DNA of 64,000 bases from Chloroflexota bacterium. Its GTDB lineage: Bacteria; Chloroflexota; Anaerolineae; Aggregatilineales; Phototrophicaceae. Numbering within the stretch: position 1 is the stretch's first letter; each line of letters opens with the position of its first letter. The notes below the pieces were generated by a model, which saw only the letters and a list, made by a program, of their open reading frames with translations, was not told where the DNA came from and searched no databases. Location of the stretch: the NCBI GenBank assembly GCA_020161935.1, contig JAIUNI010000006.1:248001-312000 (forward strand), read 5' to 3'. This document shows, piece after piece, positions 41,047 through 50,085 of the stretch. The position numbers and the translations under genes were made by a program.

Positions 41047-41559
41047 ATGAGCGTTCTGGAAGTGATTAAGCGGCATCATGCCGTTCGCCAATTTTCAACC
41101 GATCCTGTACCCGATGACGTGATGCTGGCGATTTTGGACGCAGGTCGGCGTTCACAAAGCAGCAAGAATACCCAGCCGTGGCAGTTTGTGGTCGTTACCG
41201 ACCGTGCTAGGCTCGAAGCCATGTCCAAAATGGGCAATTTTGCCGGACACTTGGCGGGTGCATCCTTCGCCGTGCTGCTGGTCGGGCTTCAAGAACACAA
41301 TTGGAACAGCTTCGACCTCGGTCAAGCCGCCTCCTACTTGCAGCTTGCCGCCGATGAACTCGGGGTCGGGTCTTGCATCGCCGCCATCTATTACCCCGAA
41401 CAGGTCAAGGAACTCCTGAACATTCCCGCCGACCGCAGCGCCTTCTGTGCCATCTCGTTTGGCTACCCCGCGCCGGAACACCGGCCCGCGCAAATGGGCG
41501 GTCGCAAACCTGTGGAAGAAGTCGCCTACTGGAATGCGTGGGAAGGCGAACGGTCTTAG
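41047..41559 (+). CDS. Nitroreductase-family protein
   Basis: This 170-residue FMN-dependent NAD(P)H nitroreductase family protein starts MSVLEVIKRHHAVRQFSTDPV, where the RHHAVRQF region contacts FMN phosphate. It continues RRSQSSKNTQPWQFVVV, the flavin-binding segment, and ends FGYPAPEHRPAQMGGRKPVEEV with the usual C-terminal Gly/Arg-rich loop. GGAGG precedes ATG 41047. It overlaps the convergent PfkB gene by 4 bases. Substrate unknown. Confidence 0.9.
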   Translation: MSVLEVIKRHHAVRQFSTDPVPDDVMLAILDAGRRSQSSKNTQPWQFVVVTDRARLEAMSKMGNFAGHLAGASFAVLLVGLQEHNWNSFDLGQAASYLQLAADELGVGSCIAAIYYPEQVKELLNIPADRSAFCAISFGYPAPEHRPAQMGGRKPVEEVAYWNAWEGERS

Positions 41560-42494
41560 CGGTGATAGGTTTCGAACGCAGTTTTCAACGCATCGTGGGT
41601 GGGTGCGGTCGTCGCGCCGCCCATTCCCTGCACCGAAAACCCGCCGCAAATGTTGCCATATCGCAAACAGGTTTCAATCGGCTGTTGCTCGACTAGGTAT
41701 GCAAAGAGAAATCCGGCATTAAAGCAGTCCCCTGCCCCGGTGGTATCCACGACCTGCACCGCCTTTAACGCGGGTACGTGATACATTTTGCCTTCATGCA
41801 TCGCCCACGCGCCGTTCTCGCCGTCCTTCACCACCACAATACGCCCCGCGCACCAGTCGCCAAGCTGCCGCAGTGCCGATTCGACATCCGGCTTTCCGGT
41901 TAAGAGCATCGCTTCACGGGCATTCGGCGTAAAAATATCGACGGTACTCACCAGCTCTTGCCAGATATGCGCCTCGCGTAATAGCGGCACATCTTGGCAG
42001 TCCATCGAAAGTGTCGCACCTTTGCCATGTACCGCTTCAACTAAGGGCTGTATGTTGTTCGGATGCACCAAGCCGCCAAGATGAACATGCTTGAATGAAC
42101 ACGCCTTAATCGTCTCCAACCAATAGTCTTGCATCCGCGCCTCGTCAGGGTCGGTAAAAGTGACAAATGCGCGTTCGCCGTGCAGCGCTAAAGCCGTTGT
42201 CACGCGGCGGTATGGCTGCTGTAGCTGTCTGCAAAAACGCAGATCGAGCTTTTCCATCTCGGCAAGCTGCCGCACATACTGGCTGTAGTAATCATCCCCG
42301 AAATGGCTCGCCCACGCGACCGTTGTGCCTAAGCGCCGCAGTGCGACCGCCGTGATGTACATCGCGCCGCCCGTCGCGAACAGGTCTTGGCTGTACGTTT
42401 CCTGCCCCAACACCGGCATCGTATTCAGTCCGCTGTAAACCATATCGAAAAAATAATCGCCCAGCAGTAAAACATCATATGAGTTGCTGGTCAT
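41556..42494 (-). CDS. PfkB-family carbohydrate kinase
   Basis: This 312-residue sugar kinase starts at ATG 42494 (MTSNSYDVLLLGDYFFDMVY), with AAGGAAG upstream. Features: GGAMYITAVALRRLG near residue 40 (substrate region), TPNAREAMLLTGK near 175, and the PfkB signature with catalytic Asp, VVDTTGAGDCFNAGFLFAYL, near 255. It phosphorylates a sugar or sugar-like alcohol with ATP. The open frame upstream of 42494 runs through a MITE-like element and is not coding. It is divergent from the GalT-like gene. Confidence 0.91.
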   Translation of the reverse strand: MTSNSYDVLLLGDYFFDMVYSGLNTMPVLGQETYSQDLFATGGAMYITAVALRRLGTTVAWASHFGDDYYSQYVRQLAEMEKLDLRFCRQLQQPYRRVTTALALHGERAFVTFTDPDEARMQDYWLETIKACSFKHVHLGGLVHPNNIQPLVEAVHGKGATLSMDCQDVPLLREAHIWQELVSTVDIFTPNAREAMLLTGKPDVESALRQLGDWCAGRIVVVKDGENGAWAMHEGKMYHVPALKAVQVVDTTGAGDCFNAGFLFAYLVEQQPIETCLRYGNICGGFSVQGMGGATTAPTHDALKTAFETYHR

Positions 42495-42658
42495 CGAAGC
42501 ACTTCCTTGTGGCAAGTCGTGCCGACCACCAAATGAAGGTCGTTTTGTAACATCGCTAGCCCCTTGCTCATGATCGTGAATGACAATTGTAGTCAATGTC
42601 GCTTGGAGGTCACATGCATTATGACAAAAGTACTGATTATTTTCACCTTTGCTTTCGT

Positions 42659-42833
42659 GGTAGCACCACTCTAAACGGTGGAGATGGTATTTGTGATTTC
42701 TATACATAAAAATCGAGTCGTAGCGATCTTTAAAGCCCCTCCCTGTTACTACGGCTAACAGCGGAGGGAGCCTGTGACCGTGCTGATGTGGGGTTGGGTC
42801 GATTGAACCCTCCACCCTTAGTGTAGTCCTACC
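42659..42833. mobile_element. MITE-like element copy 2, with 8-bp target duplication
   Basis: This 175-bp non-coding element has imperfect inverted ends: GGTAGCACCACTCTAAACGG at the left and, inverted at the right, GGTAGGACTACACTAAGGG. A perfect 8-bp direct repeat, GCTTTCGT, flanks it at 42651-42658 and 42834-42841. The interior contains CTCCCTGTTAC...GCGGAGGGAG hairpin arms. It is nearly 90% identical to 44027-44208. It occupies the intergenic region between the divergent PfkB and GalT-like genes; the rest of this gap holds only promoter-type sequence. Confidence 0.85.
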
Positions 42834-42984
42834 GCTTTCGTAGGCTTCGACAACAGGTGACTCAATGAGCGCACAAGCCGATTATTTGTTCAGGCGAAAA
42901 ACAGGATAGAAGGCATTCGCCTTATCCGGTTGGCAAGTTATAATTCCGGCATTCCGAATAAGCGATTATTGAAAGCTGTTGACT

Positions 42985-44019
42985 ATGTTTAATGCTGCCG
43001 ACCACCCCCACCGCCGTCTCAACCCGCTCACAGGCGAATCGGTATTGGTTTCCCCTCACCGCAACAAACGCCCGTGGCAGGGTAAACAAGAAGCCCCGCC
43101 GCCGGATAACCGTCCATCCTACGACCCGACCTGCTACCTCTGCCCCGGCAATAAACGCGCCAGTGGCGATTTTAACCCGCAGTACACCTCGACCTATGTC
43201 TTTACCAACGACTTCGCCGCGCTGCTGCCGGATACACCCGACGCGGAACCAGCCGCAAATCCACTCATGCAGGTACAGGCGGTACGTGGAACCAGCCGTG
43301 TGATCTGCTTCTCGCCGCGCCACGACCTCACCCTGCCGGAAATGGCGGTTGAGGACATCCGAAACGTCGTTGATGTTTGGGCAGAACAAACGGCGGAACT
43401 CGGTCAAAAGCACGCTTGGGTGCAGGTGTTCGAGAATAAGGGCGAGATTATGGGCTGTTCCAACCCGCACCCGCACGGGCAAATTTGGGCGGGCAATTGG
43501 CTGCCGAACGAAATCGCGACCGAGGACACCCATCAGCGAGCTTATTTCGCCGATCATGGCTCGCCGTTACTGGTGGATTACGCTCAGGGCGAGATCGCCA
43601 GCGGTGAACGCACCGTCATGCAAAATGACGAATGGTTGGCGGTTGTGCCGTTCTGGGCGGTTTGGCCTTTCGAAATCCTACTCCTGCCGCGCCGCCATGT
43701 GCTGCGCCTGCCCGACCTGACCGAAAGTGAACGCGGTGGATTAGCCGATATTCTCAAGCGGCTGCTCACCCGCTACGACAACTTATTTGAGGTGTCTTTC
43801 CCCTACTCGATGGGTTGGCACGGCGCACCCTTCGGCGGTGACGACTACAGTGGTTGGCAACTACACGCCCACTTTTATCCGCCGCTGCTGCGATCAGCGA
43901 CCGTCAAGAAATTCATGGTCGGCTACGAGATGATGGCCGAGTCCCAGCGCGATATTACGCCCGAACAAGCGGCGGAAAGGCTGCGCGGCCTCAGCGACGT
44001 GCATTATAAGCAGCGGTAA
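42985..44019 (+). CDS. galT: GalT-like hexose-1-phosphate uridylyltransferase
   Basis: This 344-residue HIT-superfamily nucleotidyltransferase has HPHRRLNPLTGESVLVSPHR at residues 7-26, a CYLCPG zinc motif near 51-56, the active-site NPHPHGQIWA near 162-171 (the His-Pro-His carries the covalent uridylyl group), and C-terminal HLLPRRH-like and LHAHFYPPLLRS segments. It swaps UMP between UDP-glucose and galactose 1-phosphate (Leloir pathway). galK and galE are absent from the window; the PfkB kinase next to it is not a galactokinase. A MITE-like element lies on each side. Confidence 0.9.
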   Translation: MFNAADHPHRRLNPLTGESVLVSPHRNKRPWQGKQEAPPPDNRPSYDPTCYLCPGNKRASGDFNPQYTSTYVFTNDFAALLPDTPDAEPAANPLMQVQAVRGTSRVICFSPRHDLTLPEMAVEDIRNVVDVWAEQTAELGQKHAWVQVFENKGEIMGCSNPHPHGQIWAGNWLPNEIATEDTHQRAYFADHGSPLLVDYAQGEIASGERTVMQNDEWLAVVPFWAVWPFEILLLPRRHVLRLPDLTESERGGLADILKRLLTRYDNLFEVSFPYSMGWHGAPFGGDDYSGWQLHAHFYPPLLRSATVKKFMVGYEMMAESQRDITPEQAAERLRGLSDVHYKQR

Positions 44020-44026
44020 TAGCTAG

Positions 44027-44208
44027 GGTAGCGCCACACTAAACGGTGGAGATGGTATTTGTGATTTCGATACGCAAAAATTGAGTCGTAGCGATCTTTA
44101 AAGTCCCTCCCTGTTACTACGGCTAACAGCGGAGGGAGCCTGCGACCGTGCTGATGTGGGGTTGCGCTGGGGTCGAATGACCATTCCACCGCTTAAGGTA
44201 GTCCTACC
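44027..44208. mobile_element. MITE-like element copy 3
   Basis: This 182-bp copy is in the same orientation as 42659-42833. Left end GGTAGCGCCACACTAAACGG; right end, inverted, GGTAGGACTACCTTAAGCGG. Flanking bases ATAGCTAG and ACAGCCAG agree at 6 of 8 positions, consistent with a decayed target duplication. It begins 8 bases after the GalT-like stop codon and ends 29 bases before the end of the histidine kinase gene. Confidence 0.8.
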
Positions 44209-44236
44209 ACAGCCAGTTCATCTGGTGGCGATTGCT

Positions 44237-46345
44237 CTAACCGGGTTGGGCCGTGGGAAGCACAATTCTAAAGGTGCTGCCCTTCCCAACCTCACTGACC
44301 ACATCAATCTTACCGTGATGATTTTCGACAATTTTTTGTACGATTGGAAGTCCCAAACCAAAACCGGGTGTTGAATGGGCTTTGTCTTCTCGCCAAAAAC
44401 GCTCAAATATGTGGCCTAATGACTCCGGGCTAATTCCCATACCCGTGTCTTGAATTTCGATGACGGTTTCTTTTTCCTGTGGGTAGGCGGTGAGGGTAAT
44501 TTTGCCGCCATCTTGTGTAAACCGGATCGCATTATTCAACAAATGGCCTAGTGCATCTTGCAACAACGCGCGATCCGCCAGCAGTGCCGGCAGTGAGGGC
44601 GCTAGAGAGAAATCGAATGTGAGGTTTCTTTGGAGTAGATCATCCTTAATCTGGGCTTCTAAGACCGTCAGAATATCATCCAGTTTGAATGATTGCCGGT
44701 TCACTGCGACATCACTGTCGAGCCGGGTCATGACAAAGATCATATCCAGCAAATCAGTTAACTGTTTAATCTGGTAATTGATCTGCTCCATATACTTTTT
44801 CTGTTTCGCTGCATCTTTCAGCCGGGGCAGCAAAAAAACAGCCGCACTGATAATCGCCAGTGGGGTTCGCAGCTCGTGTGAAGCGTTTTGCACAAATTCA
44901 GTCAATACCTTCGTGCGCGCGGTTTCAACGGCTAATTTAAACGTCTGTTCCTCTAATTTTTTCAACTCGGTGACATCGCGCACAACCGACATTATCTCCC
45001 GTTCCCCAGAAGGAAACATACGGGCTTCGAACTGCGAAGTTGCCTCAACCGACAGTGAATACTCAAACGTCACTGCCTTTTTAGTCTGAATGATAATATT
45101 GATGTTATCGGTGATGAGCTGGGCGAGATGCGGCGGCATGACATCAATAATATTGCGCCCCAAAAACATCTCTGGCGGCATGACCAAATCATTGGGATCG
45201 CTGGAATGATAATCTAAAAAGTTTCCCTCATAATCGAGCCGAAAGACCAAATCAGGTATCGCATTCAGCAAGATTCGATTCCGTTCTTCGCTTTTAGACA
45301 GCGTAAGCTGTGTTTGTTTCAAGTGGATAAGGTGTCCATATGTGCTGCCTAGAATCGATGAAATTTCAGCTTGATAAGGACGTGGGGGTTTGCGTGAGAT
45401 GAGATTATCCGTCACTAAGAAACCAATGACTTCTTGCCCATTCCACAACGCCGAACTCGTATGCCAGCACCCATCCGCGATTTGAACACCATTCTCATAA
45501 ATGGGGACATTTTCCAGTAACTGTGTGCGTGCGGGGCTGTTCATGATACGATGTGTCCAATGGTCGTCCGTAACCACTTGAACGTAGTCATGCTCATTTC
45601 TAAAGTGTCCTTCCGGGCTGATACCGTATGTTCCCTTGAGTAGATTCGTTTTAGGATCAAAAAGGAAAACGGCTACCCGATCAATATGTAAGTTCTCCTT
45701 AATCAGCCGCACCATATTGGAATACAACATTTCCAAATCGTTAATTTTGGTGAGGATGAAAAAGATTTCCTGCAACGCTTTCATATCGCTCAAGTATTCA
45801 GCATTCTGCTTCGCCATCCGCCGCTGTTCGGTGATGTTGCGGATGATCGTTAAAACCTCACTCTGTCCCGAAGGCATCATACGGGCTTCAAATTCCCCGG
45901 AATTTGCTCCAACGACTAAGGCATAATCAAACGAGGCTTCTTGACGAGTCTGAAGCACAATTTCAATGTGCTGCCTGTAAAGATCACAAATATCAGACGG
46001 AAGAAATGTATTAATTTTCTTGCCGATGAGCTGATCCCTAGTGGCGATCAACATCTCAGGGCGAGGCGCATGAATATCGATATACGTGCCGTCTTGAGCA
46101 ATGCGTAGGATGAGATCAGGGTTGCCCTTTAAAAATTCTGCTTGCCGCTGCTGAACCGCTCGTAGGTGATTCTCGGTTCGCTTACGTTCTTCGATTTCAT
46201 GCGCGGTTGATTCTTGAAGTGCCGCATTTTCAAGGCGCAAACGTGCGATGAGTGCCTCTTGCTCGTGATCGGGCTGATGGGTAAAAGCCGCACCAAAGAA
46301 ACGCCAAATTCTCTGGAGTTGTGCCGCCACTTTGTTCATTATCAT
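44237..46345 (-). CDS. Soluble PAS-GAF-PAS sensor histidine kinase
   Basis: This 702-residue kinase has no membrane segment. After an N-terminal coiled coil (about 25-65) come PAS 1 (about 70-175, ending FEARMMPSGQSEVLTIIRNITE), a GAF domain (about 195-350), PAS 2 (about 360-470, with the closely similar FEARMFPSGEREIMSVVRDVTE), and HisKA with His 490 in FVQNASHELRTPLAII. The HATPase domain has LLNNAIRFT, DTGMGI and FGLGLPIVQKI. The two PAS domains look like an internal duplication. No response regulator gene is adjacent, so it is an orphan kinase. The start is ATG 46345 or ATG 46339. Confidence 0.92.
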   Translation of the reverse strand: MIMNKVAAQLQRIWRFFGAAFTHQPDHEQEALIARLRLENAALQESTAHEIEERKRTENHLRAVQQRQAEFLKGNPDLILRIAQDGTYIDIHAPRPEMLIATRDQLIGKKINTFLPSDICDLYRQHIEIVLQTRQEASFDYALVVGANSGEFEARMMPSGQSEVLTIIRNITEQRRMAKQNAEYLSDMKALQEIFFILTKINDLEMLYSNMVRLIKENLHIDRVAVFLFDPKTNLLKGTYGISPEGHFRNEHDYVQVVTDDHWTHRIMNSPARTQLLENVPIYENGVQIADGCWHTSSALWNGQEVIGFLVTDNLISRKPPRPYQAEISSILGSTYGHLIHLKQTQLTLSKSEERNRILLNAIPDLVFRLDYEGNFLDYHSSDPNDLVMPPEMFLGRNIIDVMPPHLAQLITDNINIIIQTKKAVTFEYSLSVEATSQFEARMFPSGEREIMSVVRDVTELKKLEEQTFKLAVETARTKVLTEFVQNASHELRTPLAIISAAVFLLPRLKDAAKQKKYMEQINYQIKQLTDLLDMIFVMTRLDSDVAVNRQSFKLDDILTVLEAQIKDDLLQRNLTFDFSLAPSLPALLADRALLQDALGHLLNNAIRFTQDGGKITLTAYPQEKETVIEIQDTGMGISPESLGHIFERFWREDKAHSTPGFGLGLPIVQKIVENHHGKIDVVSEVGKGSTFRIVLPTAQPG

Positions 46346-46464
46346 GCAAGCTGTTCTCTGAAATTGCCTAAGTCTTTGGCTAAAAAGTGCCTTTCTAAGA
46401 TTCGATTATAGAACACAAATTGAAATTAATACCTGTAAGTCGGATTTCAAATCTGACTTGCATT

Positions 46465-47436
46465 TCAATCATGCGTGGCGCTGTCCATGTCATGACATCG
46501 AAGCGCAGCGTGCGCCAAACGCAGCACCGTCTCGCGCAGTTCCGGCGGAGCCAGCACCTTCAGTTGTCCTCCAAACCCCAGCGCGAACGCCCGTGCTTGC
46601 AGCTCGACATCGAAACGCATCTCAACCGCTTGCCAACCATCCTCACCTGCCGGATGCACAAACTCGATATGCCCCATATAGCGCATCTCCGGCAAAATCG
46701 CCGGGTCGACGTAGAAGGTCGTGCAGTAGCGGGGTAAATTCGCCTTGAAATCGCTCATCGACTCGCGCCAGAAAGCCGCCAAATCAAAATTGGCTGGGCG
46801 AAAGGCACTGTCATGCATGAGTTCCGCACTTTGTATCCGGCTGACGCGGTACGTGCGTGTCTGCCCCTCGACCGCCGCCACCAGATACCAGATGCGCCCC
46901 TTCGCTACCAAGCCCAACGGATCGACCACTCGTTCAACCACGCTGTCATCATTCCGCTGGTAGTTGAGCTTGATCTGCCGTTCCTGCCACAACGCCTCCT
47001 GTACCAGTGGCAGCCAGACGACCTGCTCCGGTTCTTGCTGCCACCCTGCCCCGTCGATATGAATCCGTTCGCGCATGAAGGCTGCATCGTGTCGCGAGCG
47101 ATCACCCGGCAGCGAGGCTAACAATTTGATGAGCGCGGTTTCGGATGCCTGCCGCAGCCCTAAGTCCGCCATCAAGTGACTCGGCGCGGCGACAAACAGC
47201 GCCTGTACCTCTGAAAGGTTCAACCCTGTCAAATTGGTGCGGTAGGATTCCAAAAGCGACCAACCGCCCCCTGCCCCACGTTCTGCCATGACCGGCACAC
47301 CAGCAGTACTCAGCGCTTCCATATCACGGTGGATTGTGCGTTCCGAGACTTCCAAGCGGTGCGCCAGTTCACGCCCCGTAAGGCGGATGTGATTTTGCAG
47401 TAATAGCAGAATGGAGAGCAACCGATCCGCGCGCAT
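46465..47436 (-). CDS. WYL-domain transcriptional regulator (YafY/DeoR type)
   Basis: This 323-residue protein has an N-terminal winged helix (residues 1-60: LLSILLLLQNHIRLTGRELAHRLEVSERTIHRDMEALSTAGVPV in blocks). A WYL domain follows near 150-220 (IKLNYQRNDDSVVERVVDPLGLVAKGRIWYLVAA), then a C-terminal WCX region (FALGFGGQLKVLAPPELRETV). Such regulators sense small ligands or nucleic acids. A TGACA-N5-TGTC palindrome lies about 50 bases upstream of the start and again before the SDR gene at 50086, suggesting both as targets. Confidence 0.9.
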   Translation of the reverse strand: MRADRLLSILLLLQNHIRLTGRELAHRLEVSERTIHRDMEALSTAGVPVMAERGAGGGWSLLESYRTNLTGLNLSEVQALFVAAPSHLMADLGLRQASETALIKLLASLPGDRSRHDAAFMRERIHIDGAGWQQEPEQVVWLPLVQEALWQERQIKLNYQRNDDSVVERVVDPLGLVAKGRIWYLVAAVEGQTRTYRVSRIQSAELMHDSAFRPANFDLAAFWRESMSDFKANLPRYCTTFYVDPAILPEMRYMGHIEFVHPAGEDGWQAVEMRFDVELQARAFALGFGGQLKVLAPPELRETVLRLAHAALRCHDMDSATHD

Positions 47437-47485
47437 ACCCTAACCCCTTTCCTACAGCCGTTACACTAAGGATACACCCTGAATA

Positions 47486-47500
47486 TGACATCTCATGTCC
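47486..47500. promoter_or_regulatory. Palindrome TGACA-N5-TGTCC upstream of WYL gene
   Basis: TGACA-TCTCA-TGTCC lies 50 bases 5' of the WYL regulator start. A better version with the same spacing, TGACA-GTACG-TGTCA, lies at 50022-50036. It is a candidate autoregulatory operator. Confidence 0.5.
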
Positions 47501-47692
47501 TGTATAAGGCCGGTAAGGTTGTGTTTACCACTACCAGTACAACGTAACTTAAGAAAAACTTACTTTCGAAATTTTTATGAATATAACAGATTGATAGGTT
47601 TCTGTTAGGCAGCCTGTATACATTTGCAAGGTGGCTTTGAAACGGTTAAGTCGTATATCTATTTTGAAGCAAACCCGGAAGGAAAATCATTG

Positions 47693-49945
47693 ATGAGAAA
47701 GCGTTTGCGTATCTTCCTCCCAATTGGGCTTATAATCGGCCTGATGACCGTGTTTTCGCCCACATTGGCAGCCTGCACGACGACCACAAACGCTTATGGC
47801 GGCATGGACTGGAATTGCAGTGGTCAAACCGTTGGCGTGATTAACGGTACCGAGTTCACCGATAACATTGTCAATACGGGCACCATCACAGGCTACATCT
47901 GGCCTGCTGGTTACCGCAGTTTGACCACCCAGCAAGATGTCGTGATGAACAATGGCACGATTGGCGATAACCAGATTAACCCCGAAACCAACTCCAACGA
48001 CGACGGGATCTGGGGTACTGCCGGGAATGACACCATCATCAATAACGGCATCATCTTCGGCGGCGACGCTGGCGCGATGTTCGGTGATGGTTTGCTGGCT
48101 TATGCGACCGACTTTGATATGCTCGTCAATAACGGTACCGTTCACGGCGACATCATGGGCGATATGCAAACCCGTGGCAACGATACCATCGTCATTAATG
48201 GGTTGGTGAACGGCAGTGTATATGGCGATGTTGCCCCGCATCTTTTGGGTTATTCACCTCCCAACCTGCAAAATGCAGGTGGAAATGATCTTGTTCGACT
48301 GCAAAACAACGCGCAGGTAACAGGCATCATTGATGGTAACCCCGGCTCTGATATTCTCCGTTTCGAGTTCACAACCTCCAGCCAAACCGAATTCAATACC
48401 CTTTCAGCCGCCATCAGCAGCGCCTCGCCCTCTCAAGGCTCTTTGACGTTTCGGGGCAAGGTGTTCAACTGGCGCAATTTTGAGACGCTTCAAAATCAAA
48501 TTACGTTAGTCTCCGGCCAACCGACGGCCACCAATACCGCGACCAATACGCCGGTGCCGCCAACCGCGACCCTTACACCTTCGCGCACACCGACCCGAAC
48601 GCCGGTGCCACCAACCGCAACGCTTACGCCATCGCGCACACCGACCAATACCTTTACACCGACATTCACGGCAACGAACACGCCGACGAATACGTTCACG
48701 CCCACCTTTACGGCGACGTTGACACCATCCAATACACCGACGAACACACCGACATTCACGGCAACCAACACGCCGACGAATACGTTCACGCCCACCTTTA
48801 CGGCGACGTTGACACCATCCAATACACCGACGAACACACCGACGAATACGTTTACGCCAACTTTTACGGCAACGAACACACCGGAGCCGACAGCAACCAA
48901 TACGCCGACCAATACGGCGACGAACACACCGGAGCCGACCGCAACATTCACGCCTACAAACACACCGTCGAACACGCCAACGAATACGGCTACTAATATG
49001 CCGGAACCGACAGCAACATTCACGCCAACGAATACGCCGGAACCGACAGCAACATTCACGCCTACAAATACGCCAACGAACACGCCGGAACCGACCGCAA
49101 CATTCACGCCTACAAACACACCGGTGCCGACGGCAACATTCACGCCTACAAACACACCGTCGAACACACCAACCAATACGGCGACCTTCACGCCGACCAA
49201 CACACTGCCGCCACCACCGACCGCAACAGCGCCGCCGACCAATACACCTTTGCCGACGAACACCGCAACGTTCACGCCGTCACCGACCGCGACGCAAACA
49301 CCGCGCCCAACCAACACCGCGACGGTTACACCCTCACCGACGGCAACCGTTACGCCCAGCCGGACACCAACACCGCCGCCGACCAGTACACCGGTTCCGA
49401 GCAGCGGCACGGTCACGGTTCAGGTCAACTTGGGCAGTGATGATGTGAATGAAGAAGGCGCGACCTTTACCACAAACTACGTGGGTTTCTGGGCGGGCAG
49501 CGCGGGAACCCCGGCCACCAGCTACAGCGGTTTGCGCTTCAACAGCATCAACATTCCGCGCGGCGCGGTGATTACCTCCGCCCGTATCGAGGTGTATTCG
49601 GTCAACCAATCGCAGTGGACGCAGATCGCCTTCCTGATCGCGGGTGAAGCGGTCGATAACTCGGCGACCTTCACAGCGAGCAGCAAGCCGTCGCAGCGCC
49701 CGCTGACCACAGCGCGCATCAACCACAGCACCAATACCAACTGGGCCATCAACACATGGTACGTGCTGCAAGATGTCACGCCGATTGTTCAGGAGATCAT
49801 CAGCCGCAGCGGTTGGCAGTCCGGTAACAGTTTGGCCTTCATCCTGCGCGGGATGGGCGCGGCGTGGGGACGCAAGTACGCATGGGCGTTTGAGGCGAAC
49901 CCCGCCAACGCGGCGCGCTTGGTGATTACCTACACCACTCCGTAA
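47693..49945 (+). CDS. Secreted protein with Thr-Pro-Asn linker and C-terminal beta domain
   Basis: This 750-residue protein starts at ATG 47693 after AAGGAA. A signal peptide (about 1-28) precedes an N-terminal beta-solenoid-like domain (to about 275), with repeats such as VNNGTVHGDIMGD and INNGIIFGGDAG, then a linker of about 300 residues of TNTPTNTFTPT-type sequence. The C-terminal domain (about 580-750) starts TVTVQVNLGSDDVNEEG and resembles DNRLRE/CBM96-like carbohydrate-binding domains. It is probably a surface glycan-binding or structural protein. The linker contains a 90-bp tandem duplication. Confidence 0.82.
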   Translation: MRKRLRIFLPIGLIIGLMTVFSPTLAACTTTTNAYGGMDWNCSGQTVGVINGTEFTDNIVNTGTITGYIWPAGYRSLTTQQDVVMNNGTIGDNQINPETNSNDDGIWGTAGNDTIINNGIIFGGDAGAMFGDGLLAYATDFDMLVNNGTVHGDIMGDMQTRGNDTIVINGLVNGSVYGDVAPHLLGYSPPNLQNAGGNDLVRLQNNAQVTGIIDGNPGSDILRFEFTTSSQTEFNTLSAAISSASPSQGSLTFRGKVFNWRNFETLQNQITLVSGQPTATNTATNTPVPPTATLTPSRTPTRTPVPPTATLTPSRTPTNTFTPTFTATNTPTNTFTPTFTATLTPSNTPTNTPTFTATNTPTNTFTPTFTATLTPSNTPTNTPTNTFTPTFTATNTPEPTATNTPTNTATNTPEPTATFTPTNTPSNTPTNTATNMPEPTATFTPTNTPEPTATFTPTNTPTNTPEPTATFTPTNTPVPTATFTPTNTPSNTPTNTATFTPTNTLPPPPTATAPPTNTPLPTNTATFTPSPTATQTPRPTNTATVTPSPTATVTPSRTPTPPPTSTPVPSSGTVTVQVNLGSDDVNEEGATFTTNYVGFWAGSAGTPATSYSGLRFNSINIPRGAVITSARIEVYSVNQSQWTQIAFLIAGEAVDNSATFTASSKPSQRPLTTARINHSTNTNWAINTWYVLQDVTPIVQEIISRSGWQSGNSLAFILRGMGAAWGRKYAWAFEANPANAARLVITYTTP
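48661..48840 (+). repeat. 90-bp tandem duplication inside linker
   Basis: Bases 48661-48750 and 48751-48840 are identical except for one base (GCAACGAAC and GCAACCAAC). Each encodes 30 linker residues, so the frame is kept. This shows recent slippage or unequal recombination in the Thr-Pro-rich coding repeat. Confidence 0.9.
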
Positions 49946-49966
49946 AAACCAACCTGTTCAATTGAT

Positions 49967-49999
49967 AAAAGAGGCGAGGCGAATACCCTCGCCTCTTTT
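49967..49999 (+). terminator. Rho-independent terminator
   Basis: AAAGAGGCGAGG pairs with CCTCGCCTCTTT around CGAATAC and ends in TTTTT. It closes the PT-rich protein gene. Confidence 0.88.
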
Positions 50000-50021
50000 T
50001 ATTCCCCCTAACCCCCAAATA

Positions 50022-50036
50022 TGACAGTACGTGTCA
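50022..50036. promoter_or_regulatory. Palindrome TGACA-N5-TGTCA upstream of SDR gene
   Basis: The perfect inverted repeat TGACA/TGTCA has a 5-base spacer GTACG (itself palindromic in GTAC). It lies 50 bases upstream of the SDR start and just 5' of a TATAGT -10-like box at 50049-50054. It matches the palindrome upstream of the WYL regulator gene. Confidence 0.6.
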
Positions 50037-50085
50037 GCTTACCCGCGTTATAGTGGGGTCATCATCAGGGTAAAGCGAGGTTCAG

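Noticed and set aside
42495..42815. N-terminal extension of the PfkB-family kinase
   Set aside because: The in-frame extension reads through the MITE-like element, and a similar peptide is encoded by the other copy at 44004-44189; AAGGAAG before ATG 42494 fixes the start.
42659..44208. Composite transposon carrying galT between two MITE-like copies
   Set aside because: Each copy has its own duplication pattern (GCTTTCGT on both sides of copy 2), showing separate insertions rather than one composite event.
48496..49416. 306-residue open frame antisense to the Thr-Pro linker (GVFVGVNVAVGSG-type repeat)
   Set aside because: Mirror of the ACNCCG-type codon repeat; no ribosome site, and the plus frame has signal peptide and C-terminal domain.
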